Part shown: one piece after another, positions 1-8,350 of the stretch
How the letters are laid out: each line of letters opens with the position of its first letter
How positions within the stretch are numbered: position 1 is the stretch's first letter
Assembly: GCA_016763335.1 (NCBI GenBank)
Contig: JAESUD010000297.1
Coordinates: 1-12,072, forward strand
Length of the DNA stretch: 12,072 nt
Direction of reading: 5' to 3'
Source of the DNA: Emcibacteraceae bacterium
GTDB lineage: Bacteria; Pseudomonadota; Alphaproteobacteria; Sphingomonadales; Emcibacteraceae
Made by a program: the position numbers and the translations under genes
The notes under the pieces: generated by a model
Database searches by the model: none
What the model saw: only the letters and a program-made list of their open reading frames with translations
What the model was told of the DNA's origin: nothing

Positions 1-258
1 AATACAATACAAGCTAAGAAAAGAGTGCGTCGCAATGCTAGACGTGAAGATGTTAATAAAGCACGTCGTAGTCGCATTCGCACATTTGTTAAAAAAGTTG
101 AACTTGCATTAGAATCTGGAAATGCTGATGACGCAAAATTGGCTCTTAAAGAGGCACAACCAGAACTTATGCGTGGTGTTACAAAAGGTATTCTTCATAA
201 GAAGACTGCTTCGCGCAAAGTTTCTCGTCTAGCTAAACGCGTAAAAGCACTTAGCTAG
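1..258 (+). CDS. rpsT: 30S ribosomal protein S20 (5' end cut by window edge)
   Basis: S20 is a primary 16S rRNA-binding protein of the small ribosomal subunit. The frame is open from base 1 and reads [20 protein letters not shown], so only the first two codons (most likely Met-Ala) lie outside the window. The complete protein would be about 87 residues, the usual S20 length. A GTG at 25 is internal and should not be taken as the start. Lys/Arg-rich helices with the RNARR and [10 protein letters not shown] segments, and a C-terminal [17 protein letters not shown] helix, are typical of the family. An intrinsic terminator about 90 bases after the stop separates it from the dnaA region. rpsT beside dnaA is a common arrangement in Alphaproteobacteria. 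Identification is certain. Confidence 0.97.
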   Translation, partial: NTIQAKKRVRRNARREDVNKARRSRIRTFVKKVELALESGNADDAKLALKEAQPELMRGVTKGILHKKTASRKVSRLAKRVKALS

Positions 259-343
259 AGTTCTCTACGAAGAGAATTTCGAGTCGCGTCAAGGTTCCCC
301 ACGATTCGCAGGAGCCGGACCTTGAAAAAGGTAAAAAATGACC
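259..343 (+). other. Structured GC-rich 3' UTR of rpsT, possible small RNA
   Basis: Two hairpins can be drawn between the rpsT stop and its terminator. The first is a perfect 6-bp stem TTCTCT (261-266) / AGAGAA (271-276) with an ACGA tetraloop. The second pairs TCAAGGT (289-295) with ACCTTGA (319-325), continuing as CC/GG (297-298 with 317-318) past one bulged T; an alternative inner pairing GGTTCC (293-298) / GGAGCC (311-316) uses the same bases. The stretch 281-320 is clearly richer in G and C than the AT-rich DNA around it, which is unusual for non-coding DNA here. The intrinsic terminator follows directly. I recognise no Rfam family; an RNA function is inference. Confidence 0.35.
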
Positions 344-378
344 AAAAAAGTCAAACCAAAACCGGTTTGGCTTTTTTT
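344..378 (+). terminator. Intrinsic terminator of rpsT
   Basis: Arms GTCAAACC (350-357) and GGTTTGGC (364-371) form an 8-bp stem with one G-U pair and a six-base loop, followed by seven T (372-378). A run of A just upstream (344-349) can pair with the T run, so it may also work from the opposite strand. Confidence 0.85.
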
Positions 379-689
379 ATGGCGACGATAATGTGGATAT
401 TCTCTTAATGTTCTTTTTCGTTAAAATTTTATTTTTATTCGATATTTGCCTAATACTACATCTAGTATGCCATGGCCAAGTCAAGACATAGGGTAGTGCT
501 TTATTTTATTTTTTAATGATCTGACATGTTGCATGATGTCCTGATGATGAGTAGGGTCATTGCATAAGAACTTATCGACATCAATGAACGATACACCCTG
601 TAAACAAAGTTTTGCAGACAGAGAGCTTTTTGATTTCAAAAAAGCCCATTGATGTACATATAAATATGAATATAGAGGAATTGTTCGTA
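379..689. other. AT-rich gene-free stretch between rpsT terminator and rhodanese gene
   Basis: No convincing gene is visible in about 310 bases. It must hold the promoter for the rhodanese gene and possibly dnaA, but I cannot point to a good -35/-10 pair. Two 8-of-9 matches to the DnaA box TTATCCACA are present: TGTGGATAT at 392-400 (opposite orientation) and TTATCGACA at 572-580. A short inverted repeat GACAT/ATGTC (523-527 and 536-540) is also present. Two or three weak boxes are too few to call an origin; autoregulation by DnaA is possible. Confidence 0.5.
675..680 (+). promoter_or_regulatory. Ribosome binding site deciding the rhodanese start
   Basis: GAGGAA lies nine bases before ATG 690. 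The upstream in-frame candidates (TTG 612 and ATG 666) have no comparable purine-rich site, so 690 is the preferred start. Confidence 0.7.
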
Positions 690-1109
690 ATGGCAGGCCA
701 GTATAAGGGTGATATTACACCTGATGAAACATGGAACCAGCTTTCAGTGAGCGCTGAAGCCGTTCTTGTCGATGTTCGTACATTGGCAGAATGGAAATGC
801 GTTGGGGTTGCTAATTTATCCGACCTATCAAAAGAAAATATTTATATTGAATGGGTAAATTTCCCTGAACGGCGTCTCAATGAAAATTTTATCAACGAGT
901 TAAGTAAAGCAGTGCCGGACAAAAATACATCCATATATTTTTTATGCCGTACCGGCGTGCGTTCAATTGCGGCTGCAATTGCGGCAACAGAAGCGGGCTA
1001 TGTAAATAGCTATAATGTTCTTGATGGATTTGAAGGTGATGTAGACGAGTTTGGTCACCGCGGAAGAAAAACCGGTTGGCAGGGATTAAACCTCCCTTGG
1101 ATACATTAA
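690..1109 (+). CDS. Single-domain rhodanese-like sulfurtransferase
   Basis: Rhodanese-fold proteins move sulfane sulfur through a persulfide on one cysteine. From ATG 690 the protein is 139 residues, a normal single-domain length, beginning MAGQYKGDITPDETW. The substrate loop region reads VLVDVRTLAEW (about residues 25-35), and the active-site loop is CRTGVRS with the catalytic Cys at residue 86, so it should be active. The C-terminal GWQGLNLPW is common in alphaproteobacterial relatives. The frame stays open upstream to TTG 612, but the ribosome site GAGGAA favours ATG 690. It has no signal peptide and is probably cytoplasmic. It ends 53 bases before dnaA on the same strand with no terminator between, so the two may be co-transcribed. 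The physiological sulfur donor and acceptor cannot be told from sequence. Confidence 0.88.
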   Translation: MAGQYKGDITPDETWNQLSVSAEAVLVDVRTLAEWKCVGVANLSDLSKENIYIEWVNFPERRLNENFINELSKAVPDKNTSIYFLCRTGVRSIAAAIAATEAGYVNSYNVLDGFEGDVDEFGHRGRKTGWQGLNLPWIH

Positions 1110-1162
1110 AGAAAATAAAAATTAATATTTTAAATATTATTTCACAGTGAAGCAAAAATTAA

Positions 1163-2593
1163 ATGGCGAGTAAGTTAAGTCAACAAAAAGCGAAAGAAGT
1201 CACAGTAGAGGGGTCCATTGATATGCAATGGGGCACGGTTCTGGATTGTCTTAGAGCGGATTTTGATGAAAATACGTATAAGAGCTGGATTAAACCGCTC
1301 GCGCTAGTAAATATTGAAGATGGCCGTGCGATTATGGCCGCGCCAACGCGGTTTATGCGAAACTGGCTCATGTCAAATTTTGCAGAACGAATTAAAGCTG
1401 CCTGGAAAACGGTCAATGACGGTGTTCTGGATATTGAGATAGTTGTGCTTTCAGGATTTTCTGGCTCTGATAAAGAAAATTTAACGGTGGCTGAACCACA
1501 GCAAAACAATAATTTATCTGTGAAGGCTGCGCCAAAAGAGCAAAACAGAGTTATCAGTGATAATGAGTTTGGTGCTCCGCTAGATCCACGCTTTACTTTT
1601 GAAAGTTTTGTTGTTGGGAAATCAAATGAACTTGCCTATGCCGCGGCTAGAAGGGTTGCGGAGAATAAAGACGTGAATTTTAATCCTCTTTTTCTTCATG
1701 GCGGCGTTGGGCTTGGTAAGACACATTTGATGCATGCGATTGCTTGGGCGAACCGGAAACATTTCCCGGAACGTAAAGTGGTTTATTTATCTGCAGAACA
1801 GTTTATGTATCAGTTTATTTCCGCACTGCGTTATAAAGATACGATGTCTTTTAAAAAGAAATTCCGTAATGTTGATTTATTGATGATTGATGATCTGCAA
1901 TTCATTGCCAATAAAAACTCAACACAGGAAGAGTTTTTCCATACGTTTAATGCATTGATTGACCATCACCGTCAGGTGATTTTATCGGCGGATCGTTCGC
2001 CATCAAATCTTGACGGGGTTGAAGAACGGATTAGATCAAGGTTGGGTTGGGGACTTGTGGCCGACATTCATCCGACAGATTATGAACTCCGCCTTGGGAT
2101 ATTACATCAAAAGGCAAATGGGGTGCCGGAAGTTGAAATTCAAAGTGAAGTTCTGGAATTCCTAGCCAGACGCATTAGCTCAAACGTACGCGAGCTAGAA
2201 GGCGCGTTCAATCGCATGGTCGCCCATTCAACGCTTATAGGGCGGCCCATCACCCTTGATATGACAAAAGAAGTGCTTCAAGACCTGCTTAGGGCAAATG
2301 ACCGACGGGTAACGGTTGATGAAATCCAGAGACGCGTGGCCGATTATTTTAATATTAAGCTTGCGGATATTCTTTCAGCGCGTCGTGCCAGACAGGTCGC
2401 GCGACCACGGCAGGTGGCGATGTATCTTTGCAAGCATCTTACGTCAAAATCTTTGCCAGCTATTGGCCGGAACTTTGGTGGTCGTGACCATACGACAGTG
2501 ATGCATGCTGTGAAGCGCATTGATGAACTTCGTCAGACAGACAGCGTTCTTGAAGAAGATATTCTGCATCTTGAGCGCATGTTTAGTACCTAA
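1163..2593 (+). CDS. dnaA: Chromosomal replication initiator protein DnaA
   Basis: DnaA binds origin DnaA boxes and, as an ATP-bound filament, melts the origin. The 476-residue protein shows the full layout. Domain I (about 20-95) contains the WGTVLDCLRADF and YKSWIKPL helices, and a short linker follows (about 96-140). The AAA+ domain has Walker A GGVGLGKTH (180-188), Walker B LLMIDDLQF with D243/D244, and the box VII arginine finger in SRLGWGL (R293). Domain IV has RRARQVARPRQVAM (407-420) and the signature GGRDHTTVMHA (439-449). Key residues are intact. Start choice is uncertain: ATG 1163 has a weak upstream site (GTGAAG), whereas the in-frame ATG 1223 has AGAGGGG nine bases before it and would give 456 residues, closer to a minimal domain I. 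It is followed by 194 bases before dnaN. Confidence 0.98.
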   Translation: MASKLSQQKAKEVTVEGSIDMQWGTVLDCLRADFDENTYKSWIKPLALVNIEDGRAIMAAPTRFMRNWLMSNFAERIKAAWKTVNDGVLDIEIVVLSGFSGSDKENLTVAEPQQNNNLSVKAAPKEQNRVISDNEFGAPLDPRFTFESFVVGKSNELAYAAARRVAENKDVNFNPLFLHGGVGLGKTHLMHAIAWANRKHFPERKVVYLSAEQFMYQFISALRYKDTMSFKKKFRNVDLLMIDDLQFIANKNSTQEEFFHTFNALIDHHRQVILSADRSPSNLDGVEERIRSRLGWGLVADIHPTDYELRLGILHQKANGVPEVEIQSEVLEFLARRISSNVRELEGAFNRMVAHSTLIGRPITLDMTKEVLQDLLRANDRRVTVDEIQRRVADYFNIKLADILSARRARQVARPRQVAMYLCKHLTSKSLPAIGRNFGGRDHTTVMHAVKRIDELRQTDSVLEEDILHLERMFST

Positions 2594-2670
2594 AGCTCTA
2601 AGACCATTTTGCCACTTTTAAACTTATATAAAAATATATTGCGACTCGGCAGAAAACGGTGAAAAAGCAA

Positions 2671-2698
2671 TTGACCTGATGGCTGATTATGCTAGTCT
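2671..2698 (+). promoter_or_regulatory. Possible dnaN promoter
   Basis: TTGACC (2671-2676) and TAGTCT (2693-2698) are separated by 16 bases in the 194-bp dnaA-dnaN gap. The -35 is good and the -10 mediocre. The region downstream is very AT-rich (2699-2721, nearly palindromic) and has a small hairpin GACTT/AAGTC (2731-2744). No intrinsic terminator is visible after dnaA, so read-through is also likely. Confidence 0.35.
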
Positions 2699-2767
2699 GT
2701 TTTTAAATAATTTTTTAAAAATATGAATTGGACTTATCTAAGTCTTGGGTCAAATAATCTAGTAAAT

Positions 2768-2791
2768 ATGAAGCGTGAATTTATCAAATGA
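2768..2791 (+). CDS. Possible seven-codon leader overlapping the dnaN start
   Basis: ATG at 2768 opens a frame encoding MKREFIK that stops at TGA 2789-2791. The stop overlaps the dnaN start codon (2788-2790) as ATGA, the classic layout for translational coupling. dnaN itself has no clear Shine-Dalgarno site. The mini-frame also lacks a strong site, and so short a frame can occur by chance; it is speculative. Confidence 0.2.
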   Translation: MKREFIK

Positions 2792-3909
2792 AATTGAATA
2801 TCGAACGAGGCGCCTTACTTAAATCTCTTGGGCATATCCAAAGTGTTGTTGAGCGTAGGAATACTATTCCCATTTTGTCGAATGTTTTGCTTGAAGCAGA
2901 AGACGGACGCCTGAAGTTGGCGGCAACGGACCTAGACATTGCCATTGGTGAAAGTATCAGTGTTGAAACGGAAGAGGCGGGTGGTATTACCGCGCCGGCT
3001 CACACACTTTATGACATTGTTCGCAAGCTTCCGGATGGGTCGCAGGTTGAACTTTATTATGATGTCGATAGCGGGCGCCTTTCTATCAGTGCAGGTCGTT
3101 CCAGATTTACACTTTCATGTTTGCCGCGAGAAGATTTTCCGGTCATGTCAGAGGGCGATTTGCCTGTTAGCTTTAAGGTTACCGGCGTTAACCTTAAGCG
3201 TCTAATTGATAAAACACGTTTTGCGGTTTCAACAGAAGAAACCCGTTATTACCTTAATGGTATTTATTTGCATGCAGCCATGGATGATAACGGTGAAGCT
3301 GTGCTTCGCGGCGTGGCGACAGACGGTCATAGACTTGCACGTTTTGATGTGGATCAGCCCGAAGGCGCCGCAGACATGCCTGGTATTATTGTGCCGCGTA
3401 AAGCCGTAGGGGAGCTTAGAAAGCTGATTGATGAATATGAAGGTGACGTGGAAGTTAGCCTTTCAGAAACAAAGATTCGTTTTACCTTTGCTGATATTGT
3501 CCTCACGTCAAAACTTATTGATGGTACATTCCCGGACTATTCCCGTGTTATTCCAGAAGGTAATGATAAAAACATGGAAGTGGATAGTAAAATACTTGCC
3601 GAATCTGTGGACCGTGTTTCGACAATCTCAACTGATAAGACAAGATCTGTGAAGCTCGCGATGGAAGCGGGACAATTAACCCTTTCTGTTAATAGCCCCG
3701 AGCACGGCACAGCGACAGAGGAACTTTCAGTAAGCTATTCTTCCGATAGTATGGAAATAGGATTTAATTCAAGATATTTGCTTGATATCCTTGCCCAGGT
3801 TGAAGGGGATGTGGTTCAGGTTTCATTCGCTGATGCGGCGGCACCGACCATTTTAAAAGATCTAACTGATGAAGGCGCGCTTTACGTTCTTATGCCTATG
3901 AGAGTGTAA
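2788..3909 (+). CDS. dnaN: DNA polymerase III beta subunit (sliding clamp)
   Basis: DnaN is the ring-shaped homodimer that holds DNA polymerase III and many repair proteins on DNA. At 373 residues it has normal length for three clamp domains (about 1-120, 125-250 and 250-373). The N-terminus MKLNIERGALLKSLGHIQSV followed by RRNTIPILSNVLLEA is a strong family match, as are the domain 2 segment RYYLNGIYLHA with ATDGHRLA and the C-terminal ending YVLMPMRV, which contributes to the partner-binding cleft. No key residue appears altered. It follows dnaA after 194 bases and is 10 bases before the longest recF frame. ATG 2788 fits the family N-terminus exactly despite the lack of a good ribosome site. 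Confidence 0.98.
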   Translation: MKLNIERGALLKSLGHIQSVVERRNTIPILSNVLLEAEDGRLKLAATDLDIAIGESISVETEEAGGITAPAHTLYDIVRKLPDGSQVELYYDVDSGRLSISAGRSRFTLSCLPREDFPVMSEGDLPVSFKVTGVNLKRLIDKTRFAVSTEETRYYLNGIYLHAAMDDNGEAVLRGVATDGHRLARFDVDQPEGAADMPGIIVPRKAVGELRKLIDEYEGDVEVSLSETKIRFTFADIVLTSKLIDGTFPDYSRVIPEGNDKNMEVDSKILAESVDRVSTISTDKTRSVKLAMEAGQLTLSVNSPEHGTATEELSVSYSSDSMEIGFNSRYLLDILAQVEGDVVQVSFADAAAPTILKDLTDEGALYVLMPMRV

Positions 3910-3919
3910 CGGTAACCGG

Positions 3920-5122
3920 GTGAGCAATTTAGCACATTCAAGAGCGAACAGTAATTTTAAGAGTGCTTTACCTTCGGGTAAGGCACTCGTGCTTTATGTG
4001 GACCGGGTAATGCTTAATAATTTTCGTTCTTACGAAAAAATGGAACTTAACGTTGGGGCCAATTCTGTTGTGTTAACGGGTGCAAACGGTGCCGGCAAAA
4101 CAAATCTACTCGAAGCACTATCATTTTTATCACCGGGACGCGGTCTTAGGCGGGCTAAGCTTTCAGATGTGAATAAAATTGGTGCCACCAGCCCGTGGGC
4201 GGTGGCGGGCCGGGTTATGACCCCGGACGGCATGCGTCAGCTTGGTAGCGGGCTTTTGCCGCGTCACGAGCTTGCAATGGAAACATCACCCGACCGGCGC
4301 ATTGGCCGACTCGACGGTGAAAATCTATCAAGTCCGGGCGCTTTTGGGGATATTTTGCAGATTGCGTGGCTGACACCACAAATGGACCGGCTATTTATTG
4401 AGGGGCCATCTGGTAGGCGGCGGTTTCTTGATCGGTTGGTTGCGGCCTATCATCCGAGCCATAACCGCGAGGTTAACGCTTACGAAAAAGTAATGCGGGA
4501 ACGGGGGCGTTTACTTTTAGACGGTCATGCTGATCCGGTCTGGTTGACCAGTCTTGAGAAGCGGATGGCCGAGCATGGTGTGGCGGTCGCAGCGGCGCGG
4601 CTTGATGCCATTCAAAAGCTATCTCAGGCAATTATGGAAAGCCAGTCAGCTTTTCCGGGCGCGGTACTAACCATTGGCGGCGAGTTAGAGGAAGACTTGA
4701 CCGTTCGGCCAGCCGTAGACGTTGAAGGCGCGTTTTGCGAAAGGTTGTTTGGGACAAGAGCTATAGATGCCAAATCGGGCAGGACATCAATAGGGCCCCA
4801 TAAAACGGACCTTTTGGTTCGTCATGCTGACAAAAACATGCCGGCTGAGCTTTGCTCAACCGGAGAACAGAAAGCACTATTAATCGGTATCACACTTGCC
4901 AGTGCGCGCTTAAGCACTATTCAATTTGGTGCGCCGCCATTATTGTTATTAGATGAAGTTGCGGCACATCTTGATGAAAAAAGGCGTGGCTTCCTGTTTG
5001 AGGAACTTGAGGAAATTGGATCGCAAGTCTGGCTTACGGGGACTGATAAATCACTGTTTGAACAGATGGAAAATAAAGCGAAATTTTTTCACTTTGAAGG
5101 CGGAAAAATAAACGTAAATTAA
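3920..5122 (+). CDS. recF: DNA replication and repair protein RecF
   Basis: RecF is an SMC/ABC-type ATPase that, with RecO and RecR, loads RecA at gaps and helps restart forks. Walker A is GANGAGKT (54-61), the ABC signature lies in STGEQKALLI (313-322), and Walker B is LLLLDEVAAHLD (341-352) with D345/E346. FLSPGRGLRRAKL (69-81) and EGPSGRRRFLDRLV (161-174) are RecF hallmarks. From GTG 3920 it is 400 residues, longer than the roughly 360-385 usual for the family, because about 25 residues precede the conserved DRVMLNNFRSYE start. In-frame alternatives are GTG 3989, GTG 3998 and ATG 4010. GTG 3989 lies directly after a strong hairpin and has AAGG five bases before it, so the true protein may begin there (377 residues). 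Function is certain; the start is not. Confidence 0.96.
   Translation: MSNLAHSRANSNFKSALPSGKALVLYVDRVMLNNFRSYEKMELNVGANSVVLTGANGAGKTNLLEALSFLSPGRGLRRAKLSDVNKIGATSPWAVAGRVMTPDGMRQLGSGLLPRHELAMETSPDRRIGRLDGENLSSPGAFGDILQIAWLTPQMDRLFIEGPSGRRRFLDRLVAAYHPSHNREVNAYEKVMRERGRLLLDGHADPVWLTSLEKRMAEHGVAVAAARLDAIQKLSQAIMESQSAFPGAVLTIGGELEEDLTVRPAVDVEGAFCERLFGTRAIDAKSGRTSIGPHKTDLLVRHADKNMPAELCSTGEQKALLIGITLASARLSTIQFGAPPLLLLDEVAAHLDEKRRGFLFEELEEIGSQVWLTGTDKSLFEQMENKAKFFHFEGGKINVN
3961..3988 (+). other. Strong UUCG-capped RNA hairpin at the start of recF
   Basis: Arms GAGTGCTTTACC (3961-3972) and GGTAAGGCACTC (3977-3988) form a 12-bp stem with a single U-G pair. The loop is TTCG closed by C-G, the exceptionally stable cUUCGg tetraloop. 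No T run follows, so it is not a standard terminator. Its 3' arm contains AAGG (3980-3983), the best ribosome site for the in-frame GTG at 3989. It could hide a recF ribosome site, act as a processing or stability element between dnaN and recF, or be silent if translation starts at 3920. Confidence 0.6.
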
Positions 5123-5163
5123 AAAAACGTGCTATAGTAGCAGAGGTATAATTTTGATGATAA

Positions 5164-7623
<2,460 letters not shown>

Positions 7624-7640
7624 GTATTTGAAATAAAAGA

Positions 7641-7680
7641 AAGAAGCGGGTGCTATATATAAGCTTCCGCTTCTTTTTTT
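7641..7680. terminator. Bidirectional terminator between gyrB and the VOC gene
   Basis: AAGAAGCGG (7641-7649) pairs with CCGCTTCTT (7667-7675), followed by seven T (7674-7680). Read on the - strand, the same stem is followed by CTTTCTTTTATTT, so it can end both the gyrB and the convergent VOC transcript. Confidence 0.88.
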
Positions 7681-7686
7681 GTTAGA

Positions 7687-8211
7687 TTAATTTTCATGAA
7701 GCCAAGCTGTATGCTTCAGGGTCTTTTTGTTTTTTGCCCATTCAATCATCATTTCAGGGGCAATTTCATTTAATTTTTTAAGCTCTTCCGCACTTGCTGT
7801 ATCGTAAGCTAGTTCAAGGCGGTGACCATCTGGGTCGCGAAAATAGATTGATTGAAAAATATGATGGTTTGTAGGGCCAATGACTTCAATGCCATCTTTT
7901 TCCAATTTTTCTTTTGCTTCCAGCATGGTTTTTTCATCAGCAACTTTAAAGGCCATATGCTGCACCCAATCCGGCGTATTATTATCCCATCCCATTTGCG
8001 GTGAATTTGGAATTTCAAAAAATGCCAGAACATTATCACTGCCCGCATCAAGGAAAATATGAATATAAGGATCAGGTTCGCCTGTTGAGGGCACTTTATC
8101 TTCGGATATGGCGAGTACAAGATCCATATCCATATATTTCTTATAAAAATCTACTGTTCGGTTCGCATCCATACAGCGATAAGCGACATGGTGAATTCTT
8201 TCAATTTTCAT
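7687..8211 (-). CDS. VOC-family (glyoxalase/extradiol dioxygenase fold) metalloenzyme
   Basis: The 174-residue protein has two paired beta-alpha-beta modules of the vicinal oxygen chelate fold. Likely metal ligands are H8 in RIHHVAYRC, H85 at the start of the second module (WVQHMAFKV) and E133 in RDPDGHRLELAY, the usual His-His-Glu pattern. This predicts a mononuclear metal enzyme such as a ring-cleaving dioxygenase, glyoxalase or isomerase; the substrate cannot be deduced. FRDPDGHRLELAY is the family hallmark. ATG 8211 is chosen because AAGGA precedes it by seven bases; a frame seven codons longer (to 8232) would bury that site. It has no signal peptide. It stands alone, transcribed divergently from the PBP gene, and its promoter contains a palindrome that suggests tight repression, often seen for inducible aromatic or xenobiotic catabolism. 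That link is inference. Confidence 0.85.
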   Translation of the reverse strand: MKIERIHHVAYRCMDANRTVDFYKKYMDMDLVLAISEDKVPSTGEPDPYIHIFLDAGSDNVLAFFEIPNSPQMGWDNNTPDWVQHMAFKVADEKTMLEAKEKLEKDGIEVIGPTNHHIFQSIYFRDPDGHRLELAYDTASAEELKKLNEIAPEMMIEWAKNKKTLKHTAWLHEN

Positions 8212-8218
8212 AATTTCA

Positions 8219-8223
8219 TCCTT
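8219..8223 (-). promoter_or_regulatory. Ribosome binding site deciding the VOC start
   Basis: On the - strand AAGGA lies seven bases before ATG 8211, favouring it over the upstream in-frame ATG at 8232. Confidence 0.7.
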
Positions 8224-8243
8224 TATGAGCAATTATTTACATT

Positions 8244-8272
8244 ATATTAGTTACATATGAAACTAATGTCAA
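8244..8272 (-). promoter_or_regulatory. Sigma-70-type promoter of the VOC gene
   Basis: On the - strand a perfect TTGACA -35 (8267-8272) and TAATAT -10 (8244-8249) are separated by exactly 17 bases. This would start transcription near 8237, about 25 bases before the start codon. An overlapping TATAAT (8241-8246) would need a 20-base spacer and is less likely. Confidence 0.7.
8246..8267. promoter_or_regulatory. Palindromic operator inside the VOC promoter
   Basis: The half-sites ATTAGTT (8246-8252) and AACTAAT (8261-8267) flank a central CATATG; 10 of 11 symmetric base pairs match, with one A/A mismatch at 8253/8260. It fills the spacer between -35 and -10 of the VOC promoter, so a bound dimer would block RNA polymerase. 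Its size and symmetry fit a winged-helix repressor such as MarR type; the regulator is not encoded in this window. Confidence 0.65.
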
Positions 8273-8296
8273 GTTGAAATAAATAAATCATGGCTC

Positions 8297-8325
8297 TTGT
8301 CATAATTTTGCCCTTCTCTTATTGT
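8297..8325 (+). promoter_or_regulatory. Promoter of the penicillin-binding protein gene
   Basis: TTGTCA (8297-8302) and TATTGT (8320-8325) are spaced by 17 bases. The start codon at 8351 follows, with AAGG (8341-8344) six bases before it. The palindromic operator ends 29 bases upstream of the -35, so it is less likely to control this gene. Confidence 0.55.
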
Positions 8326-8350
8326 CTTTTATGGAAAAATAAGGTGAAGT

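Noticed and set aside
379..408. Nine-codon frame directly after the rpsT terminator
   Set aside because: Begins in the terminator T run, has no ribosome site and no sign of function.
892..1155. Open frame on the - strand opposite the rhodanese gene
   Set aside because: Lies over a clearly coding + strand gene and its translation has no recognisable motif; it is a shadow frame.
2594..2787. Chromosomal origin in the AT-rich dnaA-dnaN gap
   Set aside because: Very AT-rich blocks exist, but I find no DnaA boxes, and in many Alphaproteobacteria the origin is not at this position.
3907..3919. Short palindrome-like GGTAACC between dnaN and recF as an operator
   Set aside because: Only seven bases with partial symmetry; expected by chance.
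5147..5152. Perfect TATAAT upstream of gyrB as a promoter -10
   Set aside because: No -35-like sequence at 16-18 bases upstream and no extended TG element; the region is an A-rich stretch where such a match is easily found by chance.
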